Notes: generated from the letters alone by a model not told the origin. Shown: positions 31,581-41,667, counted from the first letter of the stretch. The stretch: DNA of 64,000 bases from an uncultured Lachnospiraceae bacterium (GCA_910578795.1 CAJTSD010000016.1:3383-67382); one strand, 5' to 3'. Made by a program: numbers and translations.

Positions 31581-33617
31581 ATGATATCTGAAAAAATAAA
31601 AACAGCAAACCACAGACAAACTGTCATCGCAATAATTGTCATACTATTGGTTGAAATCTTTGTATGGAACCATTCCTTTTGGACTACATTAGGATATCAT
31701 CCAATCTATGTTGATGAAATTTATACGGAAACCGGTGCACTTTTAAATACGGACCAAAACTATGTCATCGGCGACAATACCTATTTGGAAATCAGGGATA
31801 TTGAGCAAAGCATACAAAATGTGTATCTGAACCTATGGACAACAAAAGAAGATGCGCGAAATGTCCTGACCGTAAAGCTAAATATGCTTGACGAGGGCAG
31901 TAAAAATTACTACAGTGCCAACAGCAGGGTAATTTCACCTTTTTTAGGGAAAAGTAATTATATCTCGGTATACCCCTACGGAAACTTAAAAATGTTAAAG
32001 CTGACCTTTCCCAATGAAAAAGGAACAGAAATTGCAGTCACGGACATTATTTTAAACCAGCCTGTGCCAATGTTCTTTTCTTTGGAGAGGATTTTGGTCA
32101 TGTTTTTTTTGTATTTTATCATCCGTATCTTATTTTTCATGCCGTATGATGAATATTACCAGCCAAATTCCAAAAAGCAGAAACGGATTTCAGGATTCCT
32201 TCTCCTCTTATCAATCGCCCTTGTTTTTCCATTGACCCTGATTGGAAATGATAGCAATGGGCTTGCCACAATGGACAAATACACCAGCCTGACGCATGCT
32301 CTTGCAAACGGATCTCCCTATTTGGACGGCGATGTGGACGAACGGCTTTTAGCGGCACAAAATCCTTATGACAGGGCAGAACGAAAAGAGTTAGGCATCG
32401 GGAGCTACATGTGGGACTATGCCTATTATAATGGCAAAATCTATGTGTATTTTGGAATCGCTCCCGTCATTTTGATGTATCTGCCCTATTACCTTATTAC
32501 AAACACGGATTTGGCACATGAAATCCCATATCTGATTTTTTTAGTCAGTCTGATGATTGGCGCCTTCTCGCTTATGGATGCCCTGGTAAAAAAGTACTGC
32601 GCAAAAATGCCCGTAAAACTGTTTTATCTGTTCCAAGTCACATTGATGCTCGGAAGCGGAACCTTAATTTTTGCAAAGCGTGTCTGCATCTATAATATGG
32701 CAATTTTGGCGGCTGTCGATTTTACGGTATGGGGGCTGTCGCTGTGGATTCATGCTTCCATAGAACATGGGAACCGGAAAAAATGGATGATTCCCTTAGG
32801 TTCCCTATGTATGGCGCTTGTTGCTGGCTGCCGCCCACAGCTTCTGCTTGCAAGCCTTCTTGCTTTGCCTGTTTTTGCAAAGCAATGGAAGGAAATACGC
32901 AAACAATTACTCTTTTTGACAGCGTTCTGCCTTCCTTATATTATAGTAGCTGCTTTTCTTATGTGGTACAACGCCGCGCGGTTTGGTTCCCCGTTTGATT
33001 TCGGCGCAGCATATAACTTAACAACAAATGATATGACAAAGCGGGAATTTCACTTTGCGCGCTTCATTCCCGGATTATGGTCATTTTTGTTCCAGCCGGC
33101 ATCTCTCAACATTGAGTTTCCCTATATCGGTATTACACAATTTCAGACAGCTTATCAGGGAAGGACAATACACGAGCCCGGTATCGGCGGAATATTTGCA
33201 ACAAATATTATTTTATTACCCTGCTTCCTGTTTTACCATTGCCGCAAAAAACTAAAGGAAAAGAAGGCATTTTTATTTACCCTTATAAGTTTGACCGGTG
33301 CATTTGTGATTGTTTGTGCAGATGTGCAGATGGCAGGTATTTTGACAAGGTATATCGCAGATTTCAGCATATTATTTTATCTTGCGGCTTTTGTTATTAT
33401 TTTAACATGGATAGACGAATACGATTCAACCCCACCCGTCCCCGCATACAGAATTTCCAAACCGCAATGGTGCCACGCAATTTCAGCGCTCTGTTGTATT
33501 ACAATATTATATCTGATTCTGTCAGTCTTTGCGCTTTATGTATCAGGTGATTATGATGCGTATCGTCCGGTGTGGTATTATCATATGAAGGAACTTTGGG
33601 GATTATTTGATGTATAA
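31581..33617 (+). CDS. polytopic membrane protein, possible GT-C-type glycosyltransferase
   Basis: 678 aa with about 11 hydrophobic segments: one at residues 16-34, a beta-rich extracytoplasmic region of about 130 residues, then a cluster from 165 to the C-terminus with soluble loops. The arrangement (membrane segment, exposed loop with acidic residues, many helices) is like GT-C glycosyltransferases or O-antigen-polymerase-like proteins, but no definitive motif was recognised. The start ATG 31581 has only a weak purine stretch upstream. Followed 64 nt later by mutS2. Confidence 0.6.
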   Translation: MISEKIKTANHRQTVIAIIVILLVEIFVWNHSFWTTLGYHPIYVDEIYTETGALLNTDQNYVIGDNTYLEIRDIEQSIQNVYLNLWTTKEDARNVLTVKLNMLDEGSKNYYSANSRVISPFLGKSNYISVYPYGNLKMLKLTFPNEKGTEIAVTDIILNQPVPMFFSLERILVMFFLYFIIRILFFMPYDEYYQPNSKKQKRISGFLLLLSIALVFPLTLIGNDSNGLATMDKYTSLTHALANGSPYLDGDVDERLLAAQNPYDRAERKELGIGSYMWDYAYYNGKIYVYFGIAPVILMYLPYYLITNTDLAHEIPYLIFLVSLMIGAFSLMDALVKKYCAKMPVKLFYLFQVTLMLGSGTLIFAKRVCIYNMAILAAVDFTVWGLSLWIHASIEHGNRKKWMIPLGSLCMALVAGCRPQLLLASLLALPVFAKQWKEIRKQLLFLTAFCLPYIIVAAFLMWYNAARFGSPFDFGAAYNLTTNDMTKREFHFARFIPGLWSFLFQPASLNIEFPYIGITQFQTAYQGRTIHEPGIGGIFATNIILLPCFLFYHCRKKLKEKKAFLFTLISLTGAFVIVCADVQMAGILTRYIADFSILFYLAAFVIILTWIDEYDSTPPVPAYRISKPQWCHAISALCCITILYLILSVFALYVSGDYDAYRPVWYYHMKELWGLFDV

Positions 33618-33681
33618 GATATTTTATGATAAAATGGAAGGATAGTTGAAGGCAACATGCACAGTACCAACAAGGAGAACA

Positions 33682-36087
33682 ATGAATATGAACGAAAAAG
33701 CATTACGAATACTTGAATACGATAAAATAATACATTTGCTGACAGAAAAAGCAACCTCAGCCCCTGGTAAGGAACTTTGCAGAATCCTAAAGCCGATGAC
33801 CGATGCCGCAAAAATTGAGGAAGCGCAAAAACAGACTGCCGATGCGTTTTCCCGCTTAATTAAGGGTGACCGCGCCAATTTCAGCGGAAATAAAGATATC
33901 AGCTACAGCATAAAAGCATTGGAAATCGGAAGCGCACTTTCTGCTGCCGAATTGCTCAAAATTTCCGCATCGCTTGCCTGTGCCGCAAAAGCCAAAGCGT
34001 TCTCACGCACAGAGCATGACGATGAAATTGAGGACAGCCTGCAAACATTTTTTGCAAACCTTGAACCCCTGACGCCACTGCAAAACGAAATCAACCGTTG
34101 CATTCTATCAGAGGAGGAAATTGCAGACGATGCGAGCGCTACATTGAAGCATATCCGCCGCAGCATCAACCTCACCAATGAGAAAATTCACAGCCAGCTA
34201 ACAAACATGGTAAACGGAAGCTGCCGCACATATCTTCAGGATGCGGTAATTACCATTCGCAATAACCGATACTGTATTCCCGTGAAATCAGAGCATAAGG
34301 GCAGCGTTCCCGGCATGATTCATGACCAGTCCGCAACCGGATCCACACTCTTTATCGAACCAGTTGTTATTGTAAATCTAAATAACCAGCTTAAAGAGCT
34401 TGCAATGCAGGAGCAGGATGAAATTGAAAGAATTCTTGCAGAATTAAGCGCAAATGCAAGTGATTTTACCAAAGAACTTGCAAATAACTACCGTCTTTTA
34501 ACGATATTAGACTTTATTTTTGCCCGTGCAAGTTTGGCAATCGACATGAATGCATCGCGTCCGTTATTTAATAACAGACGGCACATTAATATTCGCAAAG
34601 GCAGACATCCGTTATTGCACAAAAAAACAGTTGTTCCGATTGACATTCATCTAGGTGCGGATTTTGACCTTTTAATCGTAACCGGACCGAATACAGGCGG
34701 CAAAACGGTATCTTTAAAAACGGTAGGACTGTTTACGCTAATGGGACAGTCAGGGCTTCATATTCCAGCACTTGACCGTTCGGAGCTTGGCGTTTTCACG
34801 GAGGTTTATGCGGATATCGGTGACGAACAAAGTATTGAGCAGAATTTATCAACCTTCTCAGCTCATATGACAAATACCATCTCCATACTAAAGAATGCCG
34901 ATGAAAATTCCTTATGTATTTTTGATGAGCTCGGCGCAGGTACAGATCCTACGGAGGGGGCGGCGCTTGCGATTGCAATTTTAAAGCATCTGCATGATAA
35001 GGGAATTCGCACAATGGCTACCACACATTATAGTGAACTGAAGGTTTTTGCCCTCACGACCCCTTATGTCGAAAACGCCTGCTGCGAATTTGATGTAGAA
35101 ACACTCCGTCCTACTTATCGGCTTTTAATCGGTATCCCTGGAAAGAGCAATGCTTTTGCCATTTCATCAAAGCTTGGACTTCCTGATGAAATCATTGCTT
35201 CCGCAAAGGAGCACATCAGCGAGGAGGAGGAAAGTTTTGAGGATTTACTGGCAGACCTTGAGGAAAGCCGCCGCACGATTGAAAAAGAGCGAAGCGAAAT
35301 ACAAAGCTACAAATCGGAAATCGCCTCCTTAAAACAACGGTTAGAACAAAAACAGGAGCGGCTCGACGCACAAAAGGACAAGATTTTGCGACAAGCAAAT
35401 GAGGAGGCACGGAAAATCCTTCAGGACGCAAAGGATGTAGCGGACGAAACCATCCGCAATTTCCAAAAGACAGGAAACCAAACCTCCATAAAAGAATTAG
35501 AACAGGTTCGCACAAAGGTACGCGATAAGATTCGTGAAAAAAATAACAATCTCAATGTTTCCGTAGAAAAACCGACACATAAGATTCTGAAGGCAAGCCA
35601 GCTAAAACCGGGAGATATGGTGAAGGTTGTGACAATGGGCTTAAAGGGCACTGTATCAACAATGCCCGATGCGAAAGGAGACTTATTTGTACAGTGCGGC
35701 ATTATCCGTTCCAAAGTCAATATTAAAGATTTAGTACTAGCAAAAGAAGACTCCATGCCCGGTATTGCCAATTACAAAAAAAGCTTTGCCGGAATAAGCT
35801 CAAGCTCTGACTCCGGCAGGATTTCCATGTCAAAAACCGCTACGCTCTCGACCGAAATCAATCTTTTGGGCAGAACCGTTGATGAGGCAATTGCGGAGTT
35901 GGATAAGTACCTTGATGATGCATACTTATCCCATGCACCCAGCGTACGTATTGTTCACGGTAAGGGAACGGGAGCGCTCCGGCAGGCCGTGCAAAAACAC
36001 TTAAAGCGTGTTTCTTATGTGAAATCTTTCCATTTAGGAGAATACGGCGAGGGCGATGCCGGTGTAACGATTGCAGAATTCAAATAA
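33682..36087 (+). CDS. mutS2: endonuclease MutS2
   Basis: 801 aa, normal size. MutS core and ATPase with Walker A VTGPNTGGKTVSLKT, Walker B CIFDELGAGTDPTEGAAL and MATTHYSELK; long coiled coil (about 510-630); C-terminal Smr domain with INLLGRTVDEAI and VHGKGTGALR. MutS2 suppresses recombination and rescues collided ribosomes in relatives. ATG 33682 has AAGGAG 4-5 nt upstream; a second in-frame ATG at 33688 is less well spaced. Followed by a two-component pair, likely in the same transcript. Confidence 0.95.
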   Translation: MNMNEKALRILEYDKIIHLLTEKATSAPGKELCRILKPMTDAAKIEEAQKQTADAFSRLIKGDRANFSGNKDISYSIKALEIGSALSAAELLKISASLACAAKAKAFSRTEHDDEIEDSLQTFFANLEPLTPLQNEINRCILSEEEIADDASATLKHIRRSINLTNEKIHSQLTNMVNGSCRTYLQDAVITIRNNRYCIPVKSEHKGSVPGMIHDQSATGSTLFIEPVVIVNLNNQLKELAMQEQDEIERILAELSANASDFTKELANNYRLLTILDFIFARASLAIDMNASRPLFNNRRHINIRKGRHPLLHKKTVVPIDIHLGADFDLLIVTGPNTGGKTVSLKTVGLFTLMGQSGLHIPALDRSELGVFTEVYADIGDEQSIEQNLSTFSAHMTNTISILKNADENSLCIFDELGAGTDPTEGAALAIAILKHLHDKGIRTMATTHYSELKVFALTTPYVENACCEFDVETLRPTYRLLIGIPGKSNAFAISSKLGLPDEIIASAKEHISEEEESFEDLLADLEESRRTIEKERSEIQSYKSEIASLKQRLEQKQERLDAQKDKILRQANEEARKILQDAKDVADETIRNFQKTGNQTSIKELEQVRTKVRDKIREKNNNLNVSVEKPTHKILKASQLKPGDMVKVVTMGLKGTVSTMPDAKGDLFVQCGIIRSKVNIKDLVLAKEDSMPGIANYKKSFAGISSSSDSGRISMSKTATLSTEINLLGRTVDEAIAELDKYLDDAYLSHAPSVRIVHGKGTGALRQAVQKHLKRVSYVKSFHLGEYGEGDAGVTIAEFK

Positions 36088-36127
36088 ACCGAAAAGAATC
36101 GAGAACAGAAAGAAGGAATGAAAAAAT

Positions 36128-36829
36128 ATGGCAAACAAACAAAAAATTTTAATTGTAGATGATGACGAAAATATTGCGGAGCTTATTTCATTATATATGA
36201 CAAAGGAATGCTTTGAAACCAAAATCGTATATGACGGTGAATCTGCTCTCAGAGAAGCAGAAAGCTTTTCGCCTGACTTAATTTTGCTGGATCTGATGCT
36301 CCCGGGCATCGACGGATATCAGGTGTGCCGGGAAGTGCGTCAGAAATCACAGACACCCATTATAATGCTCTCCGCGAAAGGCGAAGTTTTTGATAAGGTG
36401 CTTGGACTTGAACTTGGCGCTGACGATTATTTGGAAAAACCCTTTGACACAAAAGAGCTTGTTGCACGCGTAAAGGCAGTACTCCGCCGTTTTAAAGCAG
36501 CGGCTCCCGTTACGGCTGCTACAACCGCAAAGCAGGTGAGCTATCCTGATTTAACAATCAATCTTACCAATTACTCCGTAATCTATAACGGAAACACTGT
36601 AGATATGCCGCCAAAAGAGCTTGAGCTGTTATATTTTCTTGCAGCCTCTCCAAACCATGTTTTCACAAGAGAGCAGCTTTTAGACCAAATATGGGGTTAT
36701 GAATATATCGGCGACACCCGTACTGTGGATGTACATATCAAACGCCTGCGAGAAAAGATTAAAGATCACGAATCATGGCGTATTGCAACAATTTGGAGCA
36801 TCGGATACAAATTTGAGGTAAAAAATTAA
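36128..36829 (+). CDS. OmpR-family response regulator
   Basis: 233 aa. Receiver (residues 1-120) with VDDDENIAE, phospho-Asp in LILLDLMLPGIDG, Ser in MLSAKG, Lys in EKPF; winged helix (about 135-232) with MPPKELELLYFLA and a YKFEV end. ATG 36128 lies 40 nt after mutS2 with AGAAAGAAGG upstream. Partner of the kinase at 36857. The neighbouring VTC operon carries a PhoP-box-like site, so this regulator may act there; that is inference. Confidence 0.93.
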   Translation: MANKQKILIVDDDENIAELISLYMTKECFETKIVYDGESALREAESFSPDLILLDLMLPGIDGYQVCREVRQKSQTPIIMLSAKGEVFDKVLGLELGADDYLEKPFDTKELVARVKAVLRRFKAAAPVTAATTAKQVSYPDLTINLTNYSVIYNGNTVDMPPKELELLYFLAASPNHVFTREQLLDQIWGYEYIGDTRTVDVHIKRLREKIKDHESWRIATIWSIGYKFEVKN

Positions 36830-36856
36830 AAATTCAAAGGGAGCACGGCTATTGAC

Positions 36857-38272
36857 ATGAAGCGCACACTCTATCTAAAATTTGTACTTGCATATTTTAT
36901 ATTTGCCTTTTTTGGCTTTATTGTGGTGGCAACTTTTACATCCAGCATGACGCTTGAGCACCTGAAGCGGGAACGCGCAGATACTCTTTATAAGGAAGCC
37001 CTTCTCATTTCCGACTCTTATGCGACGGACTTATATAATAATGAAATTACGCTGGAATCCGTATGGCGTCAAATAGAGGCAATCGGAACCTTTGTCGATG
37101 CATCCATTTGGATTGTAAATCCCTCGGGACTCGTCATATTGGATTCAAGCTCTCCGCCTGATATTGATAACCCCACCACAATTCCGAATTTCAGTCCGAC
37201 AATTACGGGCAGCTCTTTTTACACGGTCGGTAACTTTTTTGGAATGTTTGATGATGAAATGATTTCCGCCTTTGCACCGATTACCGCAAAGTACAAGGTA
37301 AAGGGCTACGTGATTATCCACGCGTCCATGGCGGAGCTTGAGCATTCCTGCAACTCACTGTTAAACATATCATATATAACGCTTGTTATTTTATTTTTGC
37401 TGTCGCTGATTATTTTGCTGTTTTTTACGGAAATGGTTTATATGCCGCTGCGTAAAATTACCCACGCTACAGAGCAATATGCGGTCGGCAATTTCCGCTA
37501 TGAGTTTCAGGTTGACAGTGAGGATGAAATCGGTTATTTGGCAGCATCACTTGCGTATATGGCAAGTGAGGTTGCAAAGAGCGAAGACAACCAAAAGCGG
37601 CTTGTTGCAAATATTTCGCACGATTTCCGTTCTCCGCTTACCTCCATGCGCGGCTACCTTGAGGCAATGCTTGACGGCACGATTCCCGCCGAGCTGCATG
37701 AAAAGTACATCGGCGTTGTGCTGAACGAAACAGACCGGCTCACCAAGCTTACAAACTCACTGCTTACGCTGAATAATCTGAACACAAAGGGAATGATCCT
37801 TGACCGCACGGACTTTGACATCAATCAAGTCATCAAAAATACGGCAGCCTCCTTTGAGGGAACCTGCCGCAGTAAAATGATTTCCATTGAGCTTGTGCTC
37901 ACGGGTGAGGAAATGTTTGTAAACGCCGACATGGTAAAAATCCAACAGGTGCTTTACAATCTTGTGGACAATGCAATTAAATTCAGTCACAAAAATTCGT
38001 CCATCAAAATAGAAACCATTGAACGTTCCAACAAACTGCTCATCTCCGTGAAAGACAGCGGTATCGGAATACCAAGTGACAGTATCAAACTGATTTGGAA
38101 CCGTTTTTATAAAACGGACCTCTCACGCGGCAAAGATAAAAAGGGCACCGGATTAGGACTTTCCATTACAAAAGAAATTATCCAGTCGCACAACGAAAAC
38201 ATCAACGTCATCAGCACCGAAGGAATTGGAACGGAATTTATCTTTACGCTTGAAAAAGTAGAAGAGGATTAA
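36857..38272 (+). CDS. sensor histidine kinase with HAMP domain
   Basis: 471 aa. Two membrane segments (about 7-30 and 169-192) flank a 140-residue extracytoplasmic sensor region; HAMP (about 195-245), HisKA with H-box VANISHDFRSPLTSM, N-box NLVDNAIKF, G-boxes KDSGIGI and KGTGLGLSI. Typical PhoR/VanS-like transmembrane kinase. Its stop codon overlaps the relic of a second kinase on the opposite strand. Confidence 0.93.
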   Translation: MKRTLYLKFVLAYFIFAFFGFIVVATFTSSMTLEHLKRERADTLYKEALLISDSYATDLYNNEITLESVWRQIEAIGTFVDASIWIVNPSGLVILDSSSPPDIDNPTTIPNFSPTITGSSFYTVGNFFGMFDDEMISAFAPITAKYKVKGYVIIHASMAELEHSCNSLLNISYITLVILFLLSLIILLFFTEMVYMPLRKITHATEQYAVGNFRYEFQVDSEDEIGYLAASLAYMASEVAKSEDNQKRLVANISHDFRSPLTSMRGYLEAMLDGTIPAELHEKYIGVVLNETDRLTKLTNSLLTLNNLNTKGMILDRTDFDINQVIKNTAASFEGTCRSKMISIELVLTGEEMFVNADMVKIQQVLYNLVDNAIKFSHKNSSIKIETIERSNKLLISVKDSGIGIPSDSIKLIWNRFYKTDLSRGKDKKGTGLGLSITKEIIQSHNENINVISTEGIGTEFIFTLEKVEED

Positions 38273-38352
38273 CCATTGCAAAGCATTACCGTAATCTGCA
38301 CAGAACCGGCTTTTGGTGCAGTTGCGGTAATTTTTCCTTTATGTGCCTCCGT
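38269..38352 (-). pseudogene. 3' relic of another histidine kinase
   Basis: On the minus strand an open frame reads LPVTEAHKGKITATAPKAGS followed by VQITVML and ends at a stop overlapping the stop of the kinase on the other strand. This is the typical end of an HATPase_c domain (helix, KGKI strand, GS loop, final strand). Nothing upstream matches, because the Cthe_2159-type gene stop is immediately before it. The relic implies that a kinase gene once followed that gene and was deleted. Confidence 0.5.
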
Positions 38353-38370
38353 CACAGGCAGCGTCTACCC

Positions 38371-40038
38371 TCACTCTGGTTTCCTCCCATTCGGCATCTC
38401 TCCATTTGGCATCTCTCCATTTGGCTTACCGCCTCTATGCGGCATCCCGTCGCCTCCGCCCTTCATGCCGCCATGTCCGCCGCCAAAACCGCCCGGTCCG
38501 TACCCTTCTCCATAAATCAATCCGTTCATTGTAATCTGCGTTTCTTCTGTCCCCATTTTCAACACATAGGTTCCACTCTCTGTAATCTCAGGGCAGCTCA
38601 CTACTACAGAATTGTATCCTTTTTCAATTGTACGCGTAATAAGCTCTTTTCCGTCGCTGTCGAGAAGCACAACATCCGTTCCTGCCTGCTGCTGCGACTG
38701 TATGTTCACAAGAATCGCGCCCTGTGCAGAGCCTTCACAAAAGTTTACCGCCATGCCGCTCTGTCCTGCCGCCACGACAGTACCGCCGTTTACTTGCGCT
38801 GAAATACTATAATCAAGCGCACCGTCACCGCCGCCGGAAGAACCCATCACAAAAATGTCTCCCCCGCTTACTGTAATGTAACCATTGGAATCAATGCCGT
38901 CGCCCTCCGCATTAATACGCACAACACCGCCTGAAATATTGATGTTCGCATCCTCATGCACATCACCCGCCCCACGGAAATCGCCCGCATTTTCGTCCTG
39001 CGCTGTCTGCGTAGAAGTCCTTTTATCTGTGGCATTCAACCCATCGTCAGACGAAATAATATCAATTGTGCCGCCGCTGATATAAATCAGACGCGCCTCC
39101 AAACCTTCCTCAGATTTCGTAACCTTTAGATTACCGCCAGCAATATTGATTTCATTCACTGCTTCAATTCCGTCACCTTCCGCCGCAAAATCAAAGGTTC
39201 CGTCCTCTATATACACCCAGCCTGCCGTATCGTCCTCATCATCTGCGGAATGAATTGCATCTTTTCCTGACGTGATTGCAAAGCTGCCGTGCGCAATCGC
39301 AACGCTGTCCTTTCCCGAAAGCCCGTGGGACTCTGCCGTTATATCGTAAGCTCCGTTTGTTATTACAAGGTCATTTTTCGAAACAATCCCATGCCCCGCC
39401 GGAGAGGATATTGTAAGGCTACCCGTACCGTTCAGGGTTAAATCGTCCTTAGAAAAGATAACCGCATCAATATTATTCTCATCAATTGCCTCAAAGGAAC
39501 CGTCATTTGTAAGTGTATTGGTTGTTCCGTCCGCAAGCGTAATAAATACCTTATCCGCATTCTTTACATATATCGGAGCCGATGCAGCGCTTCTCAGGTT
39601 CACCCCATTCAAGACCAACTGAACTTTTTCCGTTTTATCGGCATCTACAATAATCATGCCGTCTTGCACGGAGCCTTCTATGATATATGTTCCTTCCTTT
39701 TGGATTGTTATGACATTTGAATCAACTGCAACGCCTTTGCTGTCAGTAGAAAAACCGCTGTCGCTCAAGGTTATTTGATCACACTGGTCCTCTTCATATT
39801 CGCCGCTTAAATCGCGCTTTGAAAATACATTCTCAGTGTCGATAATTGTCGCTTCCCCCTGAAATGTCCGGTTGGGCATTTGTTCAGGGGCATTATTGTT
39901 AACATTTTCACGATTAATTTCCTCTACACTCCCCCCGACGGCATTATCCTGCGTTGCTTCCAAAGTAGCAGAACCGGAACACGCTGTTAAAAATAAACCA
40001 GCCGATACCGCTGCTACAAATATTTGATATTTTTTCAT
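38371..40038 (-). CDS. Cthe_2159-family carbohydrate-binding lipoprotein
   Basis: 555 aa. Lipoprotein signal with LTAC (Cys at about 20). The central part has repeated short beta-strand motifs (DGIEAVNEINIAGG, DGLNATD, DGIDSNGYITVSGGD) forming a right-handed beta-helix of the Cthe_2159/DUF4353 family, known from Clostridium thermocellum to bind acidic polysaccharide. The C-terminus is Gly-rich (GPGGFGGGHGGMKGGG) and ends in a PNGEM repeat from a 15-bp tandem repeat. Third gene of the VTC-DUF4956 operon. Confidence 0.8.
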   Translation of the reverse strand: MKKYQIFVAAVSAGLFLTACSGSATLEATQDNAVGGSVEEINRENVNNNAPEQMPNRTFQGEATIIDTENVFSKRDLSGEYEEDQCDQITLSDSGFSTDSKGVAVDSNVITIQKEGTYIIEGSVQDGMIIVDADKTEKVQLVLNGVNLRSAASAPIYVKNADKVFITLADGTTNTLTNDGSFEAIDENNIDAVIFSKDDLTLNGTGSLTISSPAGHGIVSKNDLVITNGAYDITAESHGLSGKDSVAIAHGSFAITSGKDAIHSADDEDDTAGWVYIEDGTFDFAAEGDGIEAVNEINIAGGNLKVTKSEEGLEARLIYISGGTIDIISSDDGLNATDKRTSTQTAQDENAGDFRGAGDVHEDANINISGGVVRINAEGDGIDSNGYITVSGGDIFVMGSSGGGDGALDYSISAQVNGGTVVAAGQSGMAVNFCEGSAQGAILVNIQSQQQAGTDVVLLDSDGKELITRTIEKGYNSVVVSCPEITESGTYVLKMGTEETQITMNGLIYGEGYGPGGFGGGHGGMKGGGDGMPHRGGKPNGEMPNGEMPNGRKPE

Positions 40039-40097
40039 CTGAACCCTCTTTTCTATATATAATCATCATATAATCATCGAACTATAAAATAAACCTC

Positions 40098-40808
40098 TTA
40101 AAGCTCCGGCTGCATTATTGTTTCCTGCCTTGAAACGGTAATCTCCAAATTTCCGTTCCGGCATCTGATATCATCAATCAATGCCTTTTCCATACTTTTA
40201 TCCTTTAATGTCATATCATACGTTAGACGGAAAAGACTTCCCATATTGGTTGTTTTCACACTGACAAGCTCGTTGTCCTTTGTATACTTCTCAAACAGGT
40301 CATCAAAAATCTCCGTATAATCCAAATCCTCCGGAATTGTGATGCGCATTGTCTTTTTTAAAGCAAATTGCTTTGCCGTCTGCTTCTTCGTGCCAAATCC
40401 TATCTGCGAATAGAGCATATAAACCGCACTGAGCACAGCCGCAAATAAAAATCCATACGCAATATATCCCATTCCGGTAATCAGTCCCGTTCCCATCGCA
40501 AGAAAAAGAATGCCGATTTCCTTTGCCGTCCCCGGCAATGACCGGAAGCGTACAAGGCTGAACGCACCTGCCGTCGCAACTCCCGCACCCACATTTCCGT
40601 TTACCATCATAATGACCGCGCATACAATTGCAGGAATCATAGCCAATGTCACAATAAAGCTTCTTGAATAATCGTTTTTGTATGTATACATCACTGCTAT
40701 AATTAATCCTATAACAAGTGAACTGAGAATGCAAATCAAAAAATCTGACACTGCAATGACGCTGACGCTTTCAGCATCAAATAATCCTTTAAAAATTGTT
40801 TCTGACAT
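40098..40808 (-). CDS. DUF4956 membrane protein
   Basis: 236 aa with about four hydrophobic segments in residues 20-140 (ISVIAVSDFLICILSSLVIGLIIA region and following) and a cytoplasmic C-terminal domain (about 145-236). The pattern GAFSLVRFRSLPGTAKEIGILFLAM is diagnostic of DUF4956. Function unknown; the family is regularly linked with VTC-domain proteins. Separated from VTC by 17 nt. Confidence 0.85.
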   Translation of the reverse strand: MSETIFKGLFDAESVSVIAVSDFLICILSSLVIGLIIAVMYTYKNDYSRSFIVTLAMIPAIVCAVIMMVNGNVGAGVATAGAFSLVRFRSLPGTAKEIGILFLAMGTGLITGMGYIAYGFLFAAVLSAVYMLYSQIGFGTKKQTAKQFALKKTMRITIPEDLDYTEIFDDLFEKYTKDNELVSVKTTNMGSLFRLTYDMTLKDKSMEKALIDDIRCRNGNLEITVSRQETIMQPEL

Positions 40809-40825
40809 TTTTATTTTCCCCCTTT

Positions 40826-41557
40826 TTAGGCAATCAATACCTTTCGGTCCGTGTCTTGCGCACCATAAATCAAATTCAGGTATGCCGTCCCGTATTTTGA
40901 AAATGATGTTTTATAAATCCGCTCCTGTGTCAATATTCTCGTCATCCAAAGCGGGACACCGCCCGAAGTCTTAATCTCCATCAACACGCAATCCTGATTC
41001 ATCAGCCGTTCGCCCCATATTTCCTCAGAAAGCGACAGCTCCCCGCGCCTTGCCAAAATATTCTCATCAAAGGTCACGCGAAAATCGCTTCCGTCCAATG
41101 CATAAAACGCTTCCCGTTCATAAGATAAAAATACCTTTGCCTCTATTGTCTGATAATACGTGAAAAAATACGCAATCTCACGCCCAATCTGCGTGTCAAG
41201 CGGAAACGGCGCACCATTTCCTTTTTTCAGCCATGTTGACAGGTCCGTATACGGGAGCGATTCCCGCCGCTTATAGACAATATCATCATATTTTTTCTTT
41301 AATTCGACAAAAATCTTATCCTGCGCTTTTACCTTCCCATAACTTCGGATGCGAAGCTTTTCCTTATAACTTGGTTTTTCGATTGAACGACGCACCAGTC
41401 TGTAATTTTCCGTATCAAAATAAACGTTTCGTATCTGCGTGTGCCCGAACTTATCAAGCTGCATATACGGAAGCATCGCCTCCAACACAGCTTTCTGCTG
41501 CTTGCGCGTCATCATATATTTCATTTCATACCGCTTAAAAACTGCCTGATATGCCAT
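40826..41557 (-). CDS. VTC-domain (polyphosphate polymerase) protein
   Basis: 243 aa consisting of a tunnel-fold VTC domain: FKRYEMKYMM, KEKLRIRSYG, KIFVELKKKYDDIVYKRRE, and the final VLMEIKTSGGVPLWM. The basic residues line the tunnel that binds ATP and polyphosphate in yeast Vtc4. In bacteria this domain accompanies DUF4956 and spore-coat CotH or Cthe_2159 proteins, where its activity is less certain. First gene of a three-gene operon; preceded by a PhoP-box-like repeat. Confidence 0.85.
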   Translation of the reverse strand: MAYQAVFKRYEMKYMMTRKQQKAVLEAMLPYMQLDKFGHTQIRNVYFDTENYRLVRRSIEKPSYKEKLRIRSYGKVKAQDKIFVELKKKYDDIVYKRRESLPYTDLSTWLKKGNGAPFPLDTQIGREIAYFFTYYQTIEAKVFLSYEREAFYALDGSDFRVTFDENILARRGELSLSEEIWGERLMNQDCVLMEIKTSGGVPLWMTRILTQERIYKTSFSKYGTAYLNLIYGAQDTDRKVLIA

Positions 41558-41650
41558 ATTGTTTCCCTTACTCCTCTCTTCCTCTGCGATTTTTTATATT
41601 GCTTATGAAATAAGTCTACAAGGGAAAGCTAAAATGAAGCTTAAAAAGTG

Positions 41651-41667
41651 TGTGAAATATTTGTGAA
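41651..41667 (-). promoter_or_regulatory. PhoP/OmpR-box-like direct repeat before the VTC operon
   Basis: On the minus strand TTCACA-N5-TTCACA (41667-41651), an 11-bp-period repeat that matches the form of the B. subtilis PhoP box TT(A/T/C)ACA-N5. It lies about 95 bp upstream of the VTC start. A clear -10 was not identified. The rest of the 266-bp gap is AT-rich, with a TATAAT near 41750 in the plus direction for the SPFH operon. Confidence 0.45.

Noticed and set aside
38276..38515. Plus-strand Pro-rich frame of 79 codons
   Set aside because: It is the mirror image of the Gly-rich end of the Cth_2159-type gene and of the kinase relic on the minus strand.
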